DNA of 64,000 nt from Bhargavaea changchunensis. Lineage in GTDB: Bacteria; Bacillota; Bacilli; Bacillales_A; Planococcaceae. Positions 41,395-50,076 of this stretch are shown here, piece after piece. A model generated the notes under the pieces. That model had not been told where the DNA came from and did no database searches. It saw only the letters and a program-made list of their open reading frames with translations. The position numbers and the translations under genes were made by a program. How positions within the stretch are numbered: the first letter of the stretch is position 1; every line of letters starts with the position of its first letter. Location: contig NZ_JBHTCT010000030.1 of assembly GCF_042665595.1 (NCBI RefSeq), positions 6,937 to 70,936 of the forward strand, written 5' to 3'.

Positions 41395-42102
41395 TCAGCA
41401 CCGGACATATCTTCGCTTGAATCCGAGCCTTCCTTTGTCCAGGTCCTTCTGGATGTTTTCGGAGGCGTTCAGTAAACTGTTTTTCTTGTTGGGACGCTTC
41501 ATCTCGACAGTGCCGACTTCCCGTGCGGTTCCGACCGCCAGTTCACTGAGCGGACTGTAAGAGATCCCCACGGTATACATGAAGTTGCTCATCGCCGATT
41601 TTGTACGCTCCGGGGCGTCATGGATGCCGTTTTTCACGGCCTCTAACATCCCGGCAAGCTTGCTTTCTGAGAATTCATCGTCCGGGCGGCTTCCGAGCAG
41701 CCAGCAATAACAGCTCCAGCCCGCCGACATCTTGAGCTCCTCGCCACTCGCGATCCATTTGTCGGCGATCTCCTGTGCCAGTGGCGACTCGGACAGAGTT
41801 ACGGCCACCACATAATCGGACAGCATGTAGAAATACGCTGCGTCCATCCAGCGGTCAAAATCCGTTTCCGTCATGGTTTTCGGATCGGCAATGACCCCTG
41901 CGAAATACATGGCGTCATAATTTCCCGTCGCATACAATTCCTCCGCCAGGGGCTGGTTGATCTTGATCGCTCTCTTCATCGGCTTCATCGCACCAGTCGC
42001 CACACCGAAAAGAGGCTCATGCGCGCCGTTGGACATGTACATCTTTTTCGTGCGTTCCTTGCCCAGGGATTCAAGCTCCTGCATGACTGTTTCGAAATCC
42101 AT
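41395..42102 (-). CDS. DNA alkylation repair protein (AlkD-like HEAT-repeat)
   Basis: A 235-residue helical protein of the DNA alkylation repair family (AlkC/AlkD), which use HEAT-like repeats to bind DNA and excise alkylated bases. GVATGAMKPMKRAIKINQPLAEELYATGNYDAMYFAG and the later WMDAAYFYMLSDYVVA are the repeat scaffold; CYCWLLGSRPDDEF is close to the active region. GGAG lies 11 bp before the ATG. Catalytic Asp/Trp residues could not be assigned with confidence. Confidence 0.82.
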   Translation of the reverse strand: MDFETVMQELESLGKERTKKMYMSNGAHEPLFGVATGAMKPMKRAIKINQPLAEELYATGNYDAMYFAGVIADPKTMTETDFDRWMDAAYFYMLSDYVVAVTLSESPLAQEIADKWIASGEELKMSAGWSCYCWLLGSRPDDEFSESKLAGMLEAVKNGIHDAPERTKSAMSNFMYTVGISYSPLSELAVGTAREVGTVEMKRPNKKNSLLNASENIQKDLDKGRLGFKRRYVRC

Positions 42103-42202
42103 ATTGGATGACTCCCTTCCAGCCTGTTTTGATCACTTCTAGTCTTTTCATATTCTACTTGTGAGTTAAGCTATAAACAACATGATAAGGGAGATGGGAT
42201 CA

Positions 42203-42358
42203 TTGACCAACCTGGGTGACCTTTTAACCATCATTTTTTACCTGGCCGTTGCAGCAGGCATCATCGCCGCTTTTGTGCTGTTCAGTCGTTCCGCCAAAAA
42301 GCGGAAAGAGCAGCTCGATAGAATCGAAGCGAAATTAAATGACCTGACCGGGAAATGA
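42203..42358 (+). CDS. Small membrane protein (51 residues)
   Basis: A short frame that starts with TTG at 42203 (GGGAG 9 bp upstream) or ATG at 42194 in the same frame. It encodes one hydrophobic helix (LLTIIFYLAVAAGIIAAFVLF) and a basic amphipathic tail (RSAKKRKEQLDRIEAKLNDL). A terminator follows directly. The form is that of small single-helix membrane proteins common in Bacillales; I do not recognise the family. Confidence 0.7.
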   Translation: MTNLGDLLTIIFYLAVAAGIIAAFVLFSRSAKKRKEQLDRIEAKLNDLTGK

Positions 42359-42396
42359 AACCGGCATGCCTCCTTTTACGGATGGTATGCCGGTTT
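42359..42396. terminator. Bidirectional terminator
   Basis: AAACCGGCATGCC/GGTATGCCGGTTT stem immediately after the small membrane gene. Confidence 0.9.
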
Positions 42397-42398
42397 CT

Positions 42399-42974
42399 TC
42401 AATCCCTTTCCATCAGCCGCTCCAGATGCCGTTTCACTTCCGGCCATTCGCGGTCGATCACCGAGTAGAGGTGGACGTCGCGCGGATTGCCGTTGGAGCG
42501 GATACGCTCGTTCCGCATGACGCCTTCCAGCTTCGCGCCGATCCGCTCGAGTGCTTTCTGTGATCGCACATTCTCCGAGTCGGTCTTGAACTGGACACGG
42601 ATCATGTCCATTCATTCAAAGCAGTGGCGGAGCAGCAGGTACTTCGATGTCGTATTGACATGGGTCCGCTGGTATGACTTGCCGTAGAAGGTGGAGCCGA
42701 TCTCGCAAAGCTTATTGAACGGGTCGATGCCGAAAATCCGGGTAGTCCCCATCATGGCTCCCGTGCCGGCGTCTTCCACCGCAAATGCCAGGCAGCTGGA
42801 GCCTGTCTCCATCGCAGTAATTCCTGTTTCAAGCCACTGGTCGAAACGCTCTTTCGTCTCGACCTGGTGCAGCATAAAGAAGAATATATCCGGTGAATAC
42901 AATTCCCAGAGCGCTTCGAAATCTCCTCGTTCAAGCGGCCGGAGCCTGACGCCATTCAATTCGAGAACCCGCAC
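42399..42974 (-). pseudogene. GNAT acetyltransferase interrupted by an in-frame TGA
   Basis: Two adjoining pieces in the same frame form one RimJ/RimL-type acetyltransferase of about 191 codons. The first (42612-42974, GTG start with GAGGTGG upstream) runs from VRLRPLERGDFEALWELY to LLLRHCFE. The TGA at 42612-42614 is followed at once by ATG, and the second piece (42399-42611) continues with IRVQFKTDSENVRSQKALERIGA, the rest of the domain. The TGA falls within the acetyl-CoA-binding part. A recent nonsense mutation is likely; reinitiation at the ATG could make a split protein. Confidence 0.82.
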
Positions 42975-43001
42975 ACTGCCACCTCGCTCTTTAGATTAAG
43001 C

Positions 43002-44261
43002 TTATTCTTCCGTCCTGAAGGTCGTCTCCGTCACTGCCGGCTGTGTCTCTGCGATCACTTCGCCGTTCCTGACCGACAGGAGGACCGGTGCCTGTGTGCG
43101 GACCGCTTCGTATTCTGAGTCGGCATTGATGACGATGAGGTTGGCCGGATTGCCTTCCTTCACGCCGTATTCTTCGTCACCGAGATGGAGCGCCTTTGCA
43201 CCGTTGACACTGACCAGGTCGAGCGCCTTGACGATATGGGCGTAATCAGTCATGTGGCAGGCGTGCAGGCCGGCGTCGACCACGCTCATCAGCTCGCCGT
43301 TTCCGAGCGGGTACCATGGGTCCACGATCGAGTCGAGCCCGAAGCAGACGTTGATGTCTTCCGCCAGCATCTCCTTGACCCTGGTCACGCCGCGGCGGAC
43401 GGGGTGTGCGTCAAAGCGGCCCTGCAGATGCAGGTTCGCCTTCGGAAGCGACACGAAGTGGATACCGGCTTTTTTAAGTGTCTGGAACAGCTTGTACGTG
43501 TAGGCGTTGCTGTAGGAAGCCATCGCAGTGGTGTGGCTTGCCGTCACCCGGTCGCCCATGCCGCGGCGGAGCGCTTCTCCCGCCAGCACTTCCAAGTATC
43601 GTGACTGGTCATCGTCGATCTCGTCGCAGTGGATATCAACGAGCTTGCCGTACTCATCCGCGAGTTCAAGCGCCCGGATCACCGATTTCACGCCATCTTC
43701 GCGGGTGAGCTCATAGTGAGGGATACCGCCGATGACGTCCGCGCCCATCTCGATTGCGCGAATCAGCAGCTCTTCGCCTTCCGGCTTCGTGTACAGCCCT
43801 TCCTGAGGGAACGCCACAAGCTGGAGGTCCACCCATGGCTTCACTTCCTCCTTCACTTCAAGAAGCGCTTCCATGCCCTTGAGTGTCGGATCACTGACGT
43901 CGACATGTGTCCGGACGTGCTGGATACCGTTTTTCACCTGGAGTTCGATCGCCCGCAGCGCGCGCTTTTTCAGGTCATCCTTCGTTTCATTCAACAGCTT
44001 TTTGCGCTCTGCCCAGATCTCGATTCCCTCGAAGACCGAACCCGACTTGCTCCAGCGCGGCGTGCCTGCCGTAAATACGTAGTCGAGGTGGATATGCGGC
44101 TCCACATAAGGCGGCAGGACCAGTTTACCTTCCAGGTCTCTTACATCCTTGCCCGATACGTCCGTCTCTCCGGCAGCGGTCACCGATAGGATCCGTCCAT
44201 CCTCAATATCGATTGTCCACAGGCCATCCTGGCCATACAGCTTCGCGTTATTCAGAATCAA
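43002..44261 (-). CDS. codA: Cytosine deaminase CodA
   Basis: A 419-residue amidohydrolase of the CodA family that deaminates cytosine to uracil. Metal site residues are in VEPHIHLDYVF, VDIHCDEIDDD (His and catalytic Glu), TASHTTAMASY and GLDSIVDPWYPLG (Asp). Length matches CodA. It uses a TTG start with AGGGGG 8 bp upstream. No codB permease is adjacent. A 7-bp inverted repeat lies before the gene (44309). Confidence 0.94.
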   Translation of the reverse strand: MILNNAKLYGQDGLWTIDIEDGRILSVTAAGETDVSGKDVRDLEGKLVLPPYVEPHIHLDYVFTAGTPRWSKSGSVFEGIEIWAERKKLLNETKDDLKKRALRAIELQVKNGIQHVRTHVDVSDPTLKGMEALLEVKEEVKPWVDLQLVAFPQEGLYTKPEGEELLIRAIEMGADVIGGIPHYELTREDGVKSVIRALELADEYGKLVDIHCDEIDDDQSRYLEVLAGEALRRGMGDRVTASHTTAMASYSNAYTYKLFQTLKKAGIHFVSLPKANLHLQGRFDAHPVRRGVTRVKEMLAEDINVCFGLDSIVDPWYPLGNGELMSVVDAGLHACHMTDYAHIVKALDLVSVNGAKALHLGDEEYGVKEGNPANLIVINADSEYEAVRTQAPVLLSVRNGEVIAETQPAVTETTFRTEE

Positions 44262-44293
44262 CGTCGAATCCCCCTCTCAATTAATCCATGACT

Positions 44294-44326
44294 ATTATAT
44301 CAATCTCCCTGACGGAATCCCGTCAG
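44294..44326 (-). promoter_or_regulatory. codA promoter region with inverted repeat
   Basis: TATAAT on the minus strand (44294-44299) and, just upstream, the inverted repeat CTGACGG/CCGTCAG (44309-44326, 4-base centre), which would overlap the -35 region. It is a possible operator. Confidence 0.5.
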
Positions 44327-44422
44327 ACCGCTTCCCGACAGCCATCCCCATAAAGTGGCAGTCATACACCTCTGTTTAAAGGGTATAGAGATAGGGTAGA
44401 AACAGCGGATGGAAAGGCGGAG

Positions 44423-45109
44423 ATGCCGGTGTTCGGACTTACGGATCTGATTTCGTTGATCATCTCGGCATTTATCATCCTGCCGGTCGTCATATTTTTG
44501 CGTGAGCTCGGCTACGTGATCACGAGCGCGATCTTCGGCGTAGTGAACCCGCGCCTCACAGTCGGTTCTGGACCACGCATATTCAAGTTCTGGATTTTCG
44601 ATGTGAGGAAGTATTACCATCTCTACAGCTGGTACTCTTATGATGACCTGAAACGGAAAGGTAAATTCGCTTACGTGCTCATCTATGCGGGACCGATCCT
44701 GATCAACCTCGTTCCGGCACTGGTCCTGAACGCGTTGATCGCGAACGGTGTTGTCACTGAATACGAGACCTTCTGGAACCGCTTCCTGTTTTATCAGTTC
44801 TATTACGTGCTGTTCGACATCGTTCCGATGAAGACCGTCAACGGCATGCCCAACAACGGCATGATCATCTACGAGATGCTCCGCTACGGCAAGCGTGTCG
44901 ATTACAATAATGAACCGTTCATCCCCTCCACCACCAAGGTTGAGGAGGAGTACCAGGAAGAGATGGAGGAACTCGAGGAGCAGATGGAAGAAGTGGAAGA
45001 AGCCGCCGAGGAAATGAAAGAACCTTCCGGGGATCAGGAAATCAGGCGGGACGGAGAGGAAGACGAGGAGGATCGAAAGGAACGCAAAATGGGCGGGCTG
45101 GAAAACTGA
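44423..45109 (+). CDS. M50-like membrane protein lacking metal ligands, with acidic coiled-coil tail
   Basis: A 228-residue membrane protein. The layout is that of site-2-protease-like M50 peptidases: FLRELGYVITSAIFG stands where HExxH should be, with both His replaced (RELGY). LFDIVPMKTVNGMPNNGMII stands where the N-P-x-D-G motif would be, with the Asp changed to Asn. So the zinc site is lost. About residues 170-228 form a Glu/Lys-rich coiled coil. It could be a pseudoprotease that binds substrates or another S2P. GGCGGAG abuts the ATG. Confidence 0.65.
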   Translation: MPVFGLTDLISLIISAFIILPVVIFLRELGYVITSAIFGVVNPRLTVGSGPRIFKFWIFDVRKYYHLYSWYSYDDLKRKGKFAYVLIYAGPILINLVPALVLNALIANGVVTEYETFWNRFLFYQFYYVLFDIVPMKTVNGMPNNGMIIYEMLRYGKRVDYNNEPFIPSTTKVEEEYQEEMEELEEQMEEVEEAAEEMKEPSGDQEIRRDGEEDEEDRKERKMGGLEN

Positions 45110-45120
45110 CATAAGAAAAA

Positions 45121-45147
45121 ACGCCTTCCCGCTGCCGGGAAGGCGTT
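45121..45147. terminator. Bidirectional terminator
   Basis: Stem ACGCCTTCCCG/CGGGAAGGCGT between the M50-like gene and the leftward tRNA operon. Confidence 0.9.
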
Positions 45148-45152
45148 CCGTA

Positions 45153-45225
45153 TGAGCCATGCAGGGCTCGAACCTGCGACCCTCTGATTAAAAGTCAGAT
45201 GCTCTACCAACTGAGCTAATGGCTC
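45153..45225 (-). tRNA. tRNA-Lys (TTT)
   Basis: A 73-base tRNA: acceptor GAGCCAT/ATGGCTC, D arm GCTC/GAGC, anticodon loop CTTTTAA, T loop TTCGAGC. Discriminator is A. Last of four tRNA genes read leftward. Confidence 0.97.
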
Positions 45226-45244
45226 ATGAAAACATAAAAAATGG

Positions 45245-45316
45245 CTGGGGTAGCTGGATTCGAACCAACGAATGACGGAGTCAAAGTCCGTTGCCTTACC
45301 GCTTGGCTATACCCCA
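45245..45316 (-). tRNA. tRNA-Gln (TTG)
   Basis: Acceptor TGGGGTA/TACCCCA, anticodon loop CTTTGAC, T loop TTCGAAT. Discriminator G, followed by encoded CCA (45242-45244). Confidence 0.96.
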
Positions 45317-45378
45317 ACGCTATGAAGTGTTGCCCTTTTAATGTTACCCTGGAACGGGCGTTTTAAACATAAAAGTGG

Positions 45379-45459
45379 TGGAGGGGGGCAGATTCGAACT
45401 GCCGAACCCGAAGGAGCGGATTTACAGTCCGCCGCGTTTAGCCACTTCGCTACCCCTCC
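45379..45459 (-). tRNA. tRNA-Tyr (GTA)
   Basis: An 81-base class II tRNA: acceptor GGAGGGG/CCCCTCC, anticodon loop CTGTAAA, and a long variable arm. CCA is encoded (45376-45378). Confidence 0.96.
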
Positions 45460-45467
45460 AAAATATA

Positions 45468-45539
45468 TGACCCCTACGGGATTCGAACCCGTGTTACCGC
45501 CGTGAAAGGGCGGTGTCTTAACCGCTTGACCAAGGGGCC
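45468..45539 (-). tRNA. tRNA-Glu (TTC)
   Basis: Acceptor GGCCCCT/AGGGGTC (one G-T pair), anticodon loop CTTTCAC, T loop TTCGAAT, discriminator A. First of the four-tRNA operon. Confidence 0.96.
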
Positions 45540-45660
45540 GTAGTCCTCAATCGGACAACGTTTATATTAGCAAAGAAAAATGGCCCATGCAACCCATTTT
45601 TTGAAGTCGGAATATTTATTTTTGAAGCGGTTCTTTGGTGTGCGTTTTTAGCGGCATTTG

Positions 45661-45734
45661 GCAACGTTTCTCATTATTATAGCAACGTCTCATCTCAATA
45701 TTGCAACGTCTCAATGCTTTAACGCAACGCTCCA
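45661..45734 (+). repeat. 21-bp-period array, family F (4 units)
   Basis: GCAACGTTTC, GCAACGTCTC, GCAACGTCTC and GCAACGCTCC begin at 45661, 45682, 45703 and 45724, exactly 21 bp apart; a weaker fifth may precede at 45640. It lies between the pirin-gene terminator and the tRNA operon. Confidence 0.88.
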
Positions 45735-45750
45735 CTTCTCTCACGACAAA

Positions 45751-45772
45751 AGCCCCGCGGATCCGCGGGGCT
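45751..45772 (-). terminator. Terminator of the pirin gene
   Basis: AGCCCCGCGG/CCGCGGGGCT stem, 11 bp after the pirin stop on the minus strand. Confidence 0.88.
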
Positions 45773-45782
45773 TCCCTTTTTC

Positions 45783-46643
45783 TTATTTCACCGCGGGCGG
45801 GCCGAATTTGCCGGCCTGGTAGTCGAAGAAGGCCTCGCGGATTTCTTCTTCCGAGTTCATGACGAACGGGCCGCGGGCGACGACGTTCTCGCGGAGCGGA
45901 ACGCCGGAGTAAATCAGCACGCGCGTCCTGCTGTTCGCGCGGAGTTTCAGCCCGCTTGGCGCTGATTCCTCCCCTTCTTCGTTAAAGGTGAGCGTCGCGG
46001 CGTCTGTTTTGGACAGGACGGTGCCGGATTCTCCCGCTGACAGCTCTCCCGCCAGCACGTAGAGAAAGGCATTGTGGTTTTCCGGCAGGACATGTGTGTA
46101 CTCGGCGCCTTCCTTGAGCGAGACTTCGGCCATCGTGATTGGCACTAGGCTTTCCATCGGTCCCTTCACACCGGCGACATCACCGGAATAGACCCGGACC
46201 GTGCCGCCATCCACCTCGGCAACCGGTGCTTCATCCACTCTGACGTTCTGGTAGAAGGAATCCGATCCCTTCAGCCGCTCCGGAAGATTCAGCCAGAGCT
46301 GCAGCGTGTGGATCAGGTCGTCCCCGTATGCCTCCTCGGCATGTCGGGCCCCGGAACCTGCGTTCATATATTGCACGTCTCCCGAGTCCAGGACCGAGTA
46401 GCCGCCTCCATTGTCGATGTGCTCGAGACGGCCGTCGATCACGTAGGTGATCGTCTGGAAACCTCGGTGCGGGTGGTCGGAGAACGTTCCCCGCTTAAAC
46501 CAGTCGTCGGCCATAATGATGAACGGGTCGAATGCCTCCTCCTGCCCCGGCGGCAGCACCCACCCCTGCTGGACGTGCGGGAATCCGGGGTTCTGGTACC
46601 TCACCCGCCAATGGTCTTTGATATCACGCTGGAAATGTTGCAT
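45783..46643 (-). CDS. Pirin family protein
   Basis: A 286-residue double-cupin pirin. The N-terminal cupin has FSDHPHRGFQTITYVIDGRLEHID with metal-binding His residues, and GARHAEEAYGDD provides a further His/Glu. Pirins can act as quercetinases or redox-sensitive regulators; the actual role is not known. GGGAGGG precedes the ATG at 46643. A divergent HD-hydrolase gene starts 80 bp away. Confidence 0.94.
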   Translation of the reverse strand: MQHFQRDIKDHWRVRYQNPGFPHVQQGWVLPPGQEEAFDPFIIMADDWFKRGTFSDHPHRGFQTITYVIDGRLEHIDNGGGYSVLDSGDVQYMNAGSGARHAEEAYGDDLIHTLQLWLNLPERLKGSDSFYQNVRVDEAPVAEVDGGTVRVYSGDVAGVKGPMESLVPITMAEVSLKEGAEYTHVLPENHNAFLYVLAGELSAGESGTVLSKTDAATLTFNEEGEESAPSGLKLRANSRTRVLIYSGVPLRENVVARGPFVMNSEEEIREAFFDYQAGKFGPPAVK

Positions 46644-46723
46644 CGAAATCCCTCCCTGTTGTTTCCATCTTACCCGTTCCGGAATGATAAAATGGAGTGA
46701 ACTGCTCACAAGGAGGAGATTGC

Positions 46724-47326
46724 ATGAATCCGGCTTTATACGAGGCGGCACTTGAACGGATCAGTGGGTTGTTCGGGGAAGATGCGACCGGGCACGATGT
46801 CCGCCACACGCTCCGGGTATACCGGATGGCGATGCGGCTCGCGGATGCGGAAGGAGCCGACCGGGAACTCGTGGGGCTGGCCGCGATGCTCCACGACGCG
46901 GACGACCCGAAACTGTTCGACAGCGGAGACGGCCTGCCGAATGCGCGGGCGTTCATGGCGGAGCAAGGAATAGGGTCCGCCCAGACTGAAGCTGTCTGTA
47001 CGATCATCGACGAGGTCTCCTTCAGCAAGAACGGAGGGAAGCGACCATCAACGGTCGAGGGGATGGTCGTCCAGGACGCCGACCGGCTTGATGCGATCGG
47101 CGCGATCGGCATCGCCCGGACATTCGCCTTCGGCGGCAACCGCGGCCAGCCGATCCATGACCCGGATCGTGACACCGGCACTTCCATCGCCCACTTCCAC
47201 GAAAAATTGCTGAAACTGAAGGATCTCATGAACACGGAGGAAGCCAGGCGGATCGCGGAAGAAAGACACCGGTACATGGAAGCATTTTTGGAGGAGTTCC
47301 ATGAAGAATGGAACGGACACCGCTAA
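46724..47326 (+). CDS. HD domain phosphohydrolase
   Basis: A 200-residue HD-superfamily hydrolase of the YedJ/YpgQ-like type. Metal ligands are in GHDVRHTLRVY (His), AAMLHDADD (HD), and VVQDADRLDAIGAIG (Asp). Relatives hydrolyse nucleoside triphosphates. AAGGAGG precedes the ATG at 46724. The following gene begins 26 bp downstream on the same strand. Confidence 0.93.
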   Translation: MNPALYEAALERISGLFGEDATGHDVRHTLRVYRMAMRLADAEGADRELVGLAAMLHDADDPKLFDSGDGLPNARAFMAEQGIGSAQTEAVCTIIDEVSFSKNGGKRPSTVEGMVVQDADRLDAIGAIGIARTFAFGGNRGQPIHDPDRDTGTSIAHFHEKLLKLKDLMNTEEARRIAEERHRYMEAFLEEFHEEWNGHR

Positions 47327-47352
47327 ATCAGCGCACAAATGAAGGAGGAGCC

Positions 47353-49101
47353 ATGACCCACCATTCACATCAAGTCCTCGCCCTGATCGAGGACCCTGAT
47401 TTCACTGTATTGGACGATCACTTCAACCGCTTCAACCCATTTAAGATTCTCCAGGTCGACAACTATGAAATCCGTCATTCCAATGTGCTGGGCTGGCTGA
47501 TGGATCCAGCAGGGAATCATAATCTGGGACCCTACTTCGCGAAAAAGATCATTACGAAAGTATTTACGAATCCTGCGAACACAGACGATGAGGACAAGCT
47601 GTCCAATTACGATGTGTTGGAAATCTCCAGCCATCCCTACCACGACCTCACCGTCTTTAAAGAGCTTCAAACTTCCAACCGGAAGAGGATCGACCTGCTT
47701 GCCGTGTCTGCCTTCCATAAAACCGTCCTGCTGATTGAAAACAAGTACTGGTCAGGCGAATCGGAAGGCCAGCTGGAAGAGTATATCGAATACGCCCGGT
47801 CGGTCTATGGGGGATATAAGATCATTCCGGTTTTCCTGACTCTCCAGGATGAGGAGCCGACACACGAGGATTATCTGATGCTCGGTTATTCGGATGTGCT
47901 TGCAATTCTGCAGCAACTCCTTGAAACCCGGAAAGAATATATGAATGCACACATACATAACTTCATTTCGTATTACACCGACATCCTGGAAGATCAGCTT
48001 GTCGAGAATGAAAAGCTGAATGCCACCGGAATGGATCTATACAGAAATCATAAGGAAGCGGTCGACCTCCTGCATTTGCTCCGGCAAGGTCCTGGTGATG
48101 GGGATGATTTATTGATCAGCACCTACCGCCGGCATCTGGAGACCATCAATTTCATAAAGAGTGTCGGTGACAGCTTCCTGAAAGAGGCGTTCCTGAAGTT
48201 TGCACGAAAACGAAAGTGGCCTGAACATCTCTACACCGCCCATTTCCGTGTTCCACACTTCCTCGAGAAGACGTGGTTTGAGCAATACAAGGATAGCGAC
48301 CTGAGGAAAAACTGGTGGATGAATCGAGGACTGATCGCCTGGTTTGAACGGGCAGGCGACCGGCTCAAATTGAGAGTGGAGGTCGGTCCGCTCGAACACG
48401 AATTGCGCGTCAGACTGCTTCGGGGACTGGCCGCAAGGGGACTCGACATCAAGGAGCAGGCATATGAGGAAAGCAGCCAGTACACCCGCATCTATATGGA
48501 TGCGGAAGCCCCAGAATCTTGGGAAGATGTCAGCGAGCTCGCGCGGGTCATGGAACGGCTTTATGAGAAAGAAGCCTTCCAATCCCTGCTTCGCCTCACC
48601 AATGAAGCTGTGGTCATGGGCGAGGAAGGTGTACAGAACCGGACTGCTGACGGAACGCCGATTGAGCAGGCTTTCCGTCAGCTCCTTGAGGTCAAGGACA
48701 TCTCGAACTACCAGATCCACCACCGCCTCCCCAACTTCGTCGAATCGGAATGGACCCGCTTCCCCGCCGGATATGATCTGACAGAAAAATACTGGCTCGG
48801 ATACCCGCTCATCGCCTGGTTCCGCCTGAAGAATTCCGCGCTCCGCCTGATCATCGAGGTCGGTCCCCTGCCAACCGGGAAGAGAAATCATTTTCTATTG
48901 CGGCTTGAGGAAGAAGGCGTTCCGGTCCGTGCGCTGGCCTATGAGGAAGGAAGGAAATACACCCGCATCTTCTCCCGCGCAATTTCTGTCGGGAATATTG
49001 AGGATGCGGATGAACTGAGGAATGCGATGATTCAATTGATGGACAGCACAGAATACGGTGACATACGCGACCGGATTCGGCGGACGATAGGGGCATTATA
49101 A
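47353..49101 (+). CDS. PD-(D/E)XK nuclease-superfamily protein with duplicated C-terminal domain
   Basis: A 582-residue protein. The N-terminal third resembles PDDEXK_4-type nucleases: NRKRIDLLAVS gives the Asp and VLLIENKYWSGE the ExK, near residues 110-131, followed by a Gln/Glu helix (EGQLEEYIEY). Residues about 295-415 and 454-575 are two copies of one domain: each begins with HxRxPxF and runs through GLIAWF or PLIAWF, then VEVGPL or IEVGPL, and ends near QYTRIY or KYTRIF. GGAGGAG precedes the ATG. Such proteins are often isolated orphans; a defence role is possible but unsupported by neighbours. Confidence 0.78.
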   Translation: MTHHSHQVLALIEDPDFTVLDDHFNRFNPFKILQVDNYEIRHSNVLGWLMDPAGNHNLGPYFAKKIITKVFTNPANTDDEDKLSNYDVLEISSHPYHDLTVFKELQTSNRKRIDLLAVSAFHKTVLLIENKYWSGESEGQLEEYIEYARSVYGGYKIIPVFLTLQDEEPTHEDYLMLGYSDVLAILQQLLETRKEYMNAHIHNFISYYTDILEDQLVENEKLNATGMDLYRNHKEAVDLLHLLRQGPGDGDDLLISTYRRHLETINFIKSVGDSFLKEAFLKFARKRKWPEHLYTAHFRVPHFLEKTWFEQYKDSDLRKNWWMNRGLIAWFERAGDRLKLRVEVGPLEHELRVRLLRGLAARGLDIKEQAYEESSQYTRIYMDAEAPESWEDVSELARVMERLYEKEAFQSLLRLTNEAVVMGEEGVQNRTADGTPIEQAFRQLLEVKDISNYQIHHRLPNFVESEWTRFPAGYDLTEKYWLGYPLIAWFRLKNSALRLIIEVGPLPTGKRNHFLLRLEEEGVPVRALAYEEGRKYTRIFSRAISVGNIEDADELRNAMIQLMDSTEYGDIRDRIRRTIGAL

Positions 49102-49106
49102 GAAGA

Positions 49107-49144
49107 GGCACCATCCGGAGTGTGAAACGGATGATGCCTTTTTT
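49107..49144. terminator. Bidirectional terminator
   Basis: Stem GGCACCATCCG/CGGATGATGCC followed by TTTTTT, just after the nuclease gene and just before an array. Confidence 0.88.
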
Positions 49145-49147
49145 GAT

Positions 49148-49243
49148 GAAAGTGACGAAAGGCGGCTTGAAAGTGATGAATCGTGCTGCGAAAGTGATGA
49201 ATCCGGTCTTGAAAGTGACGAAACACCCATCGAAAGTGATGAA
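49148..49243 (+). repeat. 21-bp-period array, family D (5 units)
   Basis: GAAAGTGAYGAA begins at 49148, 49169, 49190, 49211 and 49232, exact 21-bp steps. It lies between the minus-strand PP2C stop (49264) and the terminator. A same-orientation array of the same family lies at 50643-50738. Confidence 0.92.
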
Positions 49244-49263
49244 TGATTCCCCGTCCCTCCTGA

Positions 49264-50076
49264 TCACTTCTTACCCAAATCACTCGGCAGTACAGCATCC
49301 CGGGTCACCTTGATATCCCACGTGATGATTGTCGCGCTGTCTCTGACTCCGTGTTGCTGAATCGTTTCCAACATGGAATGGACAGCATCAGCAGCCGGAA
49401 CTCCCCTCTGAAACGACTGATCAATGCTTGCAGGATCCGAGTAAGGGGCCCCCGGGCATTCGACCAAACCGTCGGTCGTCAGGAACAGCCGGTTTTCTCC
49501 TTTACGGAGCTCTCTTCTGCCGACCGTATAACACGGAAGTTCTTGTGCGAACGTGTTCACCTGGCCGATCCATTCGTAGAACTGCCGCTGATTCAACTGA
49601 TATTGCCCCATCCGTACTAGTTCAGAATGGAACAGGTAAAGCAGGCAGTCCCCCACGGACAGCCACCATACATACGCTCCTTTTCTTGCCGCGATGAGGC
49701 ATGCGGTTTCCCCTTTGACCTTCCGGCAAGCGACCAGAAACTCATCGGACTGAAACATGTTCAGTATTTTTCTTTCCAGCCCTGTGAATGCCTCATCGCT
49801 AGCTGGCAACCCGAGAATCCGTCTGATGGCAGTTTCCTCCTGCCCGAACAATTCCAGAACGGCATCGGCACTTTCAGCGGAATAATGGGCATCGAGAACC
49901 ACCGCAAGCTCCCAGTCCTCCTCCCTGCTTAGCCAGATCAGACAGCCGTCTTCATTCTTGGATTGACCGGCCGTTGAATTTCCGCCGTACCGCCCCACCA
50001 CGATATGCTTCAACTGAAGGATGGAGGGCCGGTCGACAAAATCATCCTCACTACCGACCCAACTGAAAGAGGTCAT
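49264..50076 (-). CDS. PP2C-type serine/threonine phosphatase
   Basis: A 270-residue PPM/PP2C phosphatase. Motifs are GRYGGNSTAGQSKNEDG (metal Asp), AVVLDAHYSAES, WWLSVGDCLLYL, LFLTTDGLVECP and VRDSATIITWD; these provide the two-metal site. It is diverged from the Prp/Stp group. Its ATG overlaps the stop of the HIT gene (ATGA). The protein substrate is unknown. Confidence 0.88.
   Translation of the reverse strand: MTSFSWVGSEDDFVDRPSILQLKHIVVGRYGGNSTAGQSKNEDGCLIWLSREEDWELAVVLDAHYSAESADAVLELFGQEETAIRRILGLPASDEAFTGLERKILNMFQSDEFLVACRKVKGETACLIAARKGAYVWWLSVGDCLLYLFHSELVRMGQYQLNQRQFYEWIGQVNTFAQELPCYTVGRRELRKGENRLFLTTDGLVECPGAPYSDPASIDQSFQRGVPAADAVHSMLETIQQHGVRDSATIITWDIKVTRDAVLPSDLGKK

Noticed and set aside
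44300..44440. Purine riboswitch before codA
   Set aside because: I looked for the conserved loop sequences of a purine aptamer on the minus strand and did not find them; only a simple inverted repeat is present.
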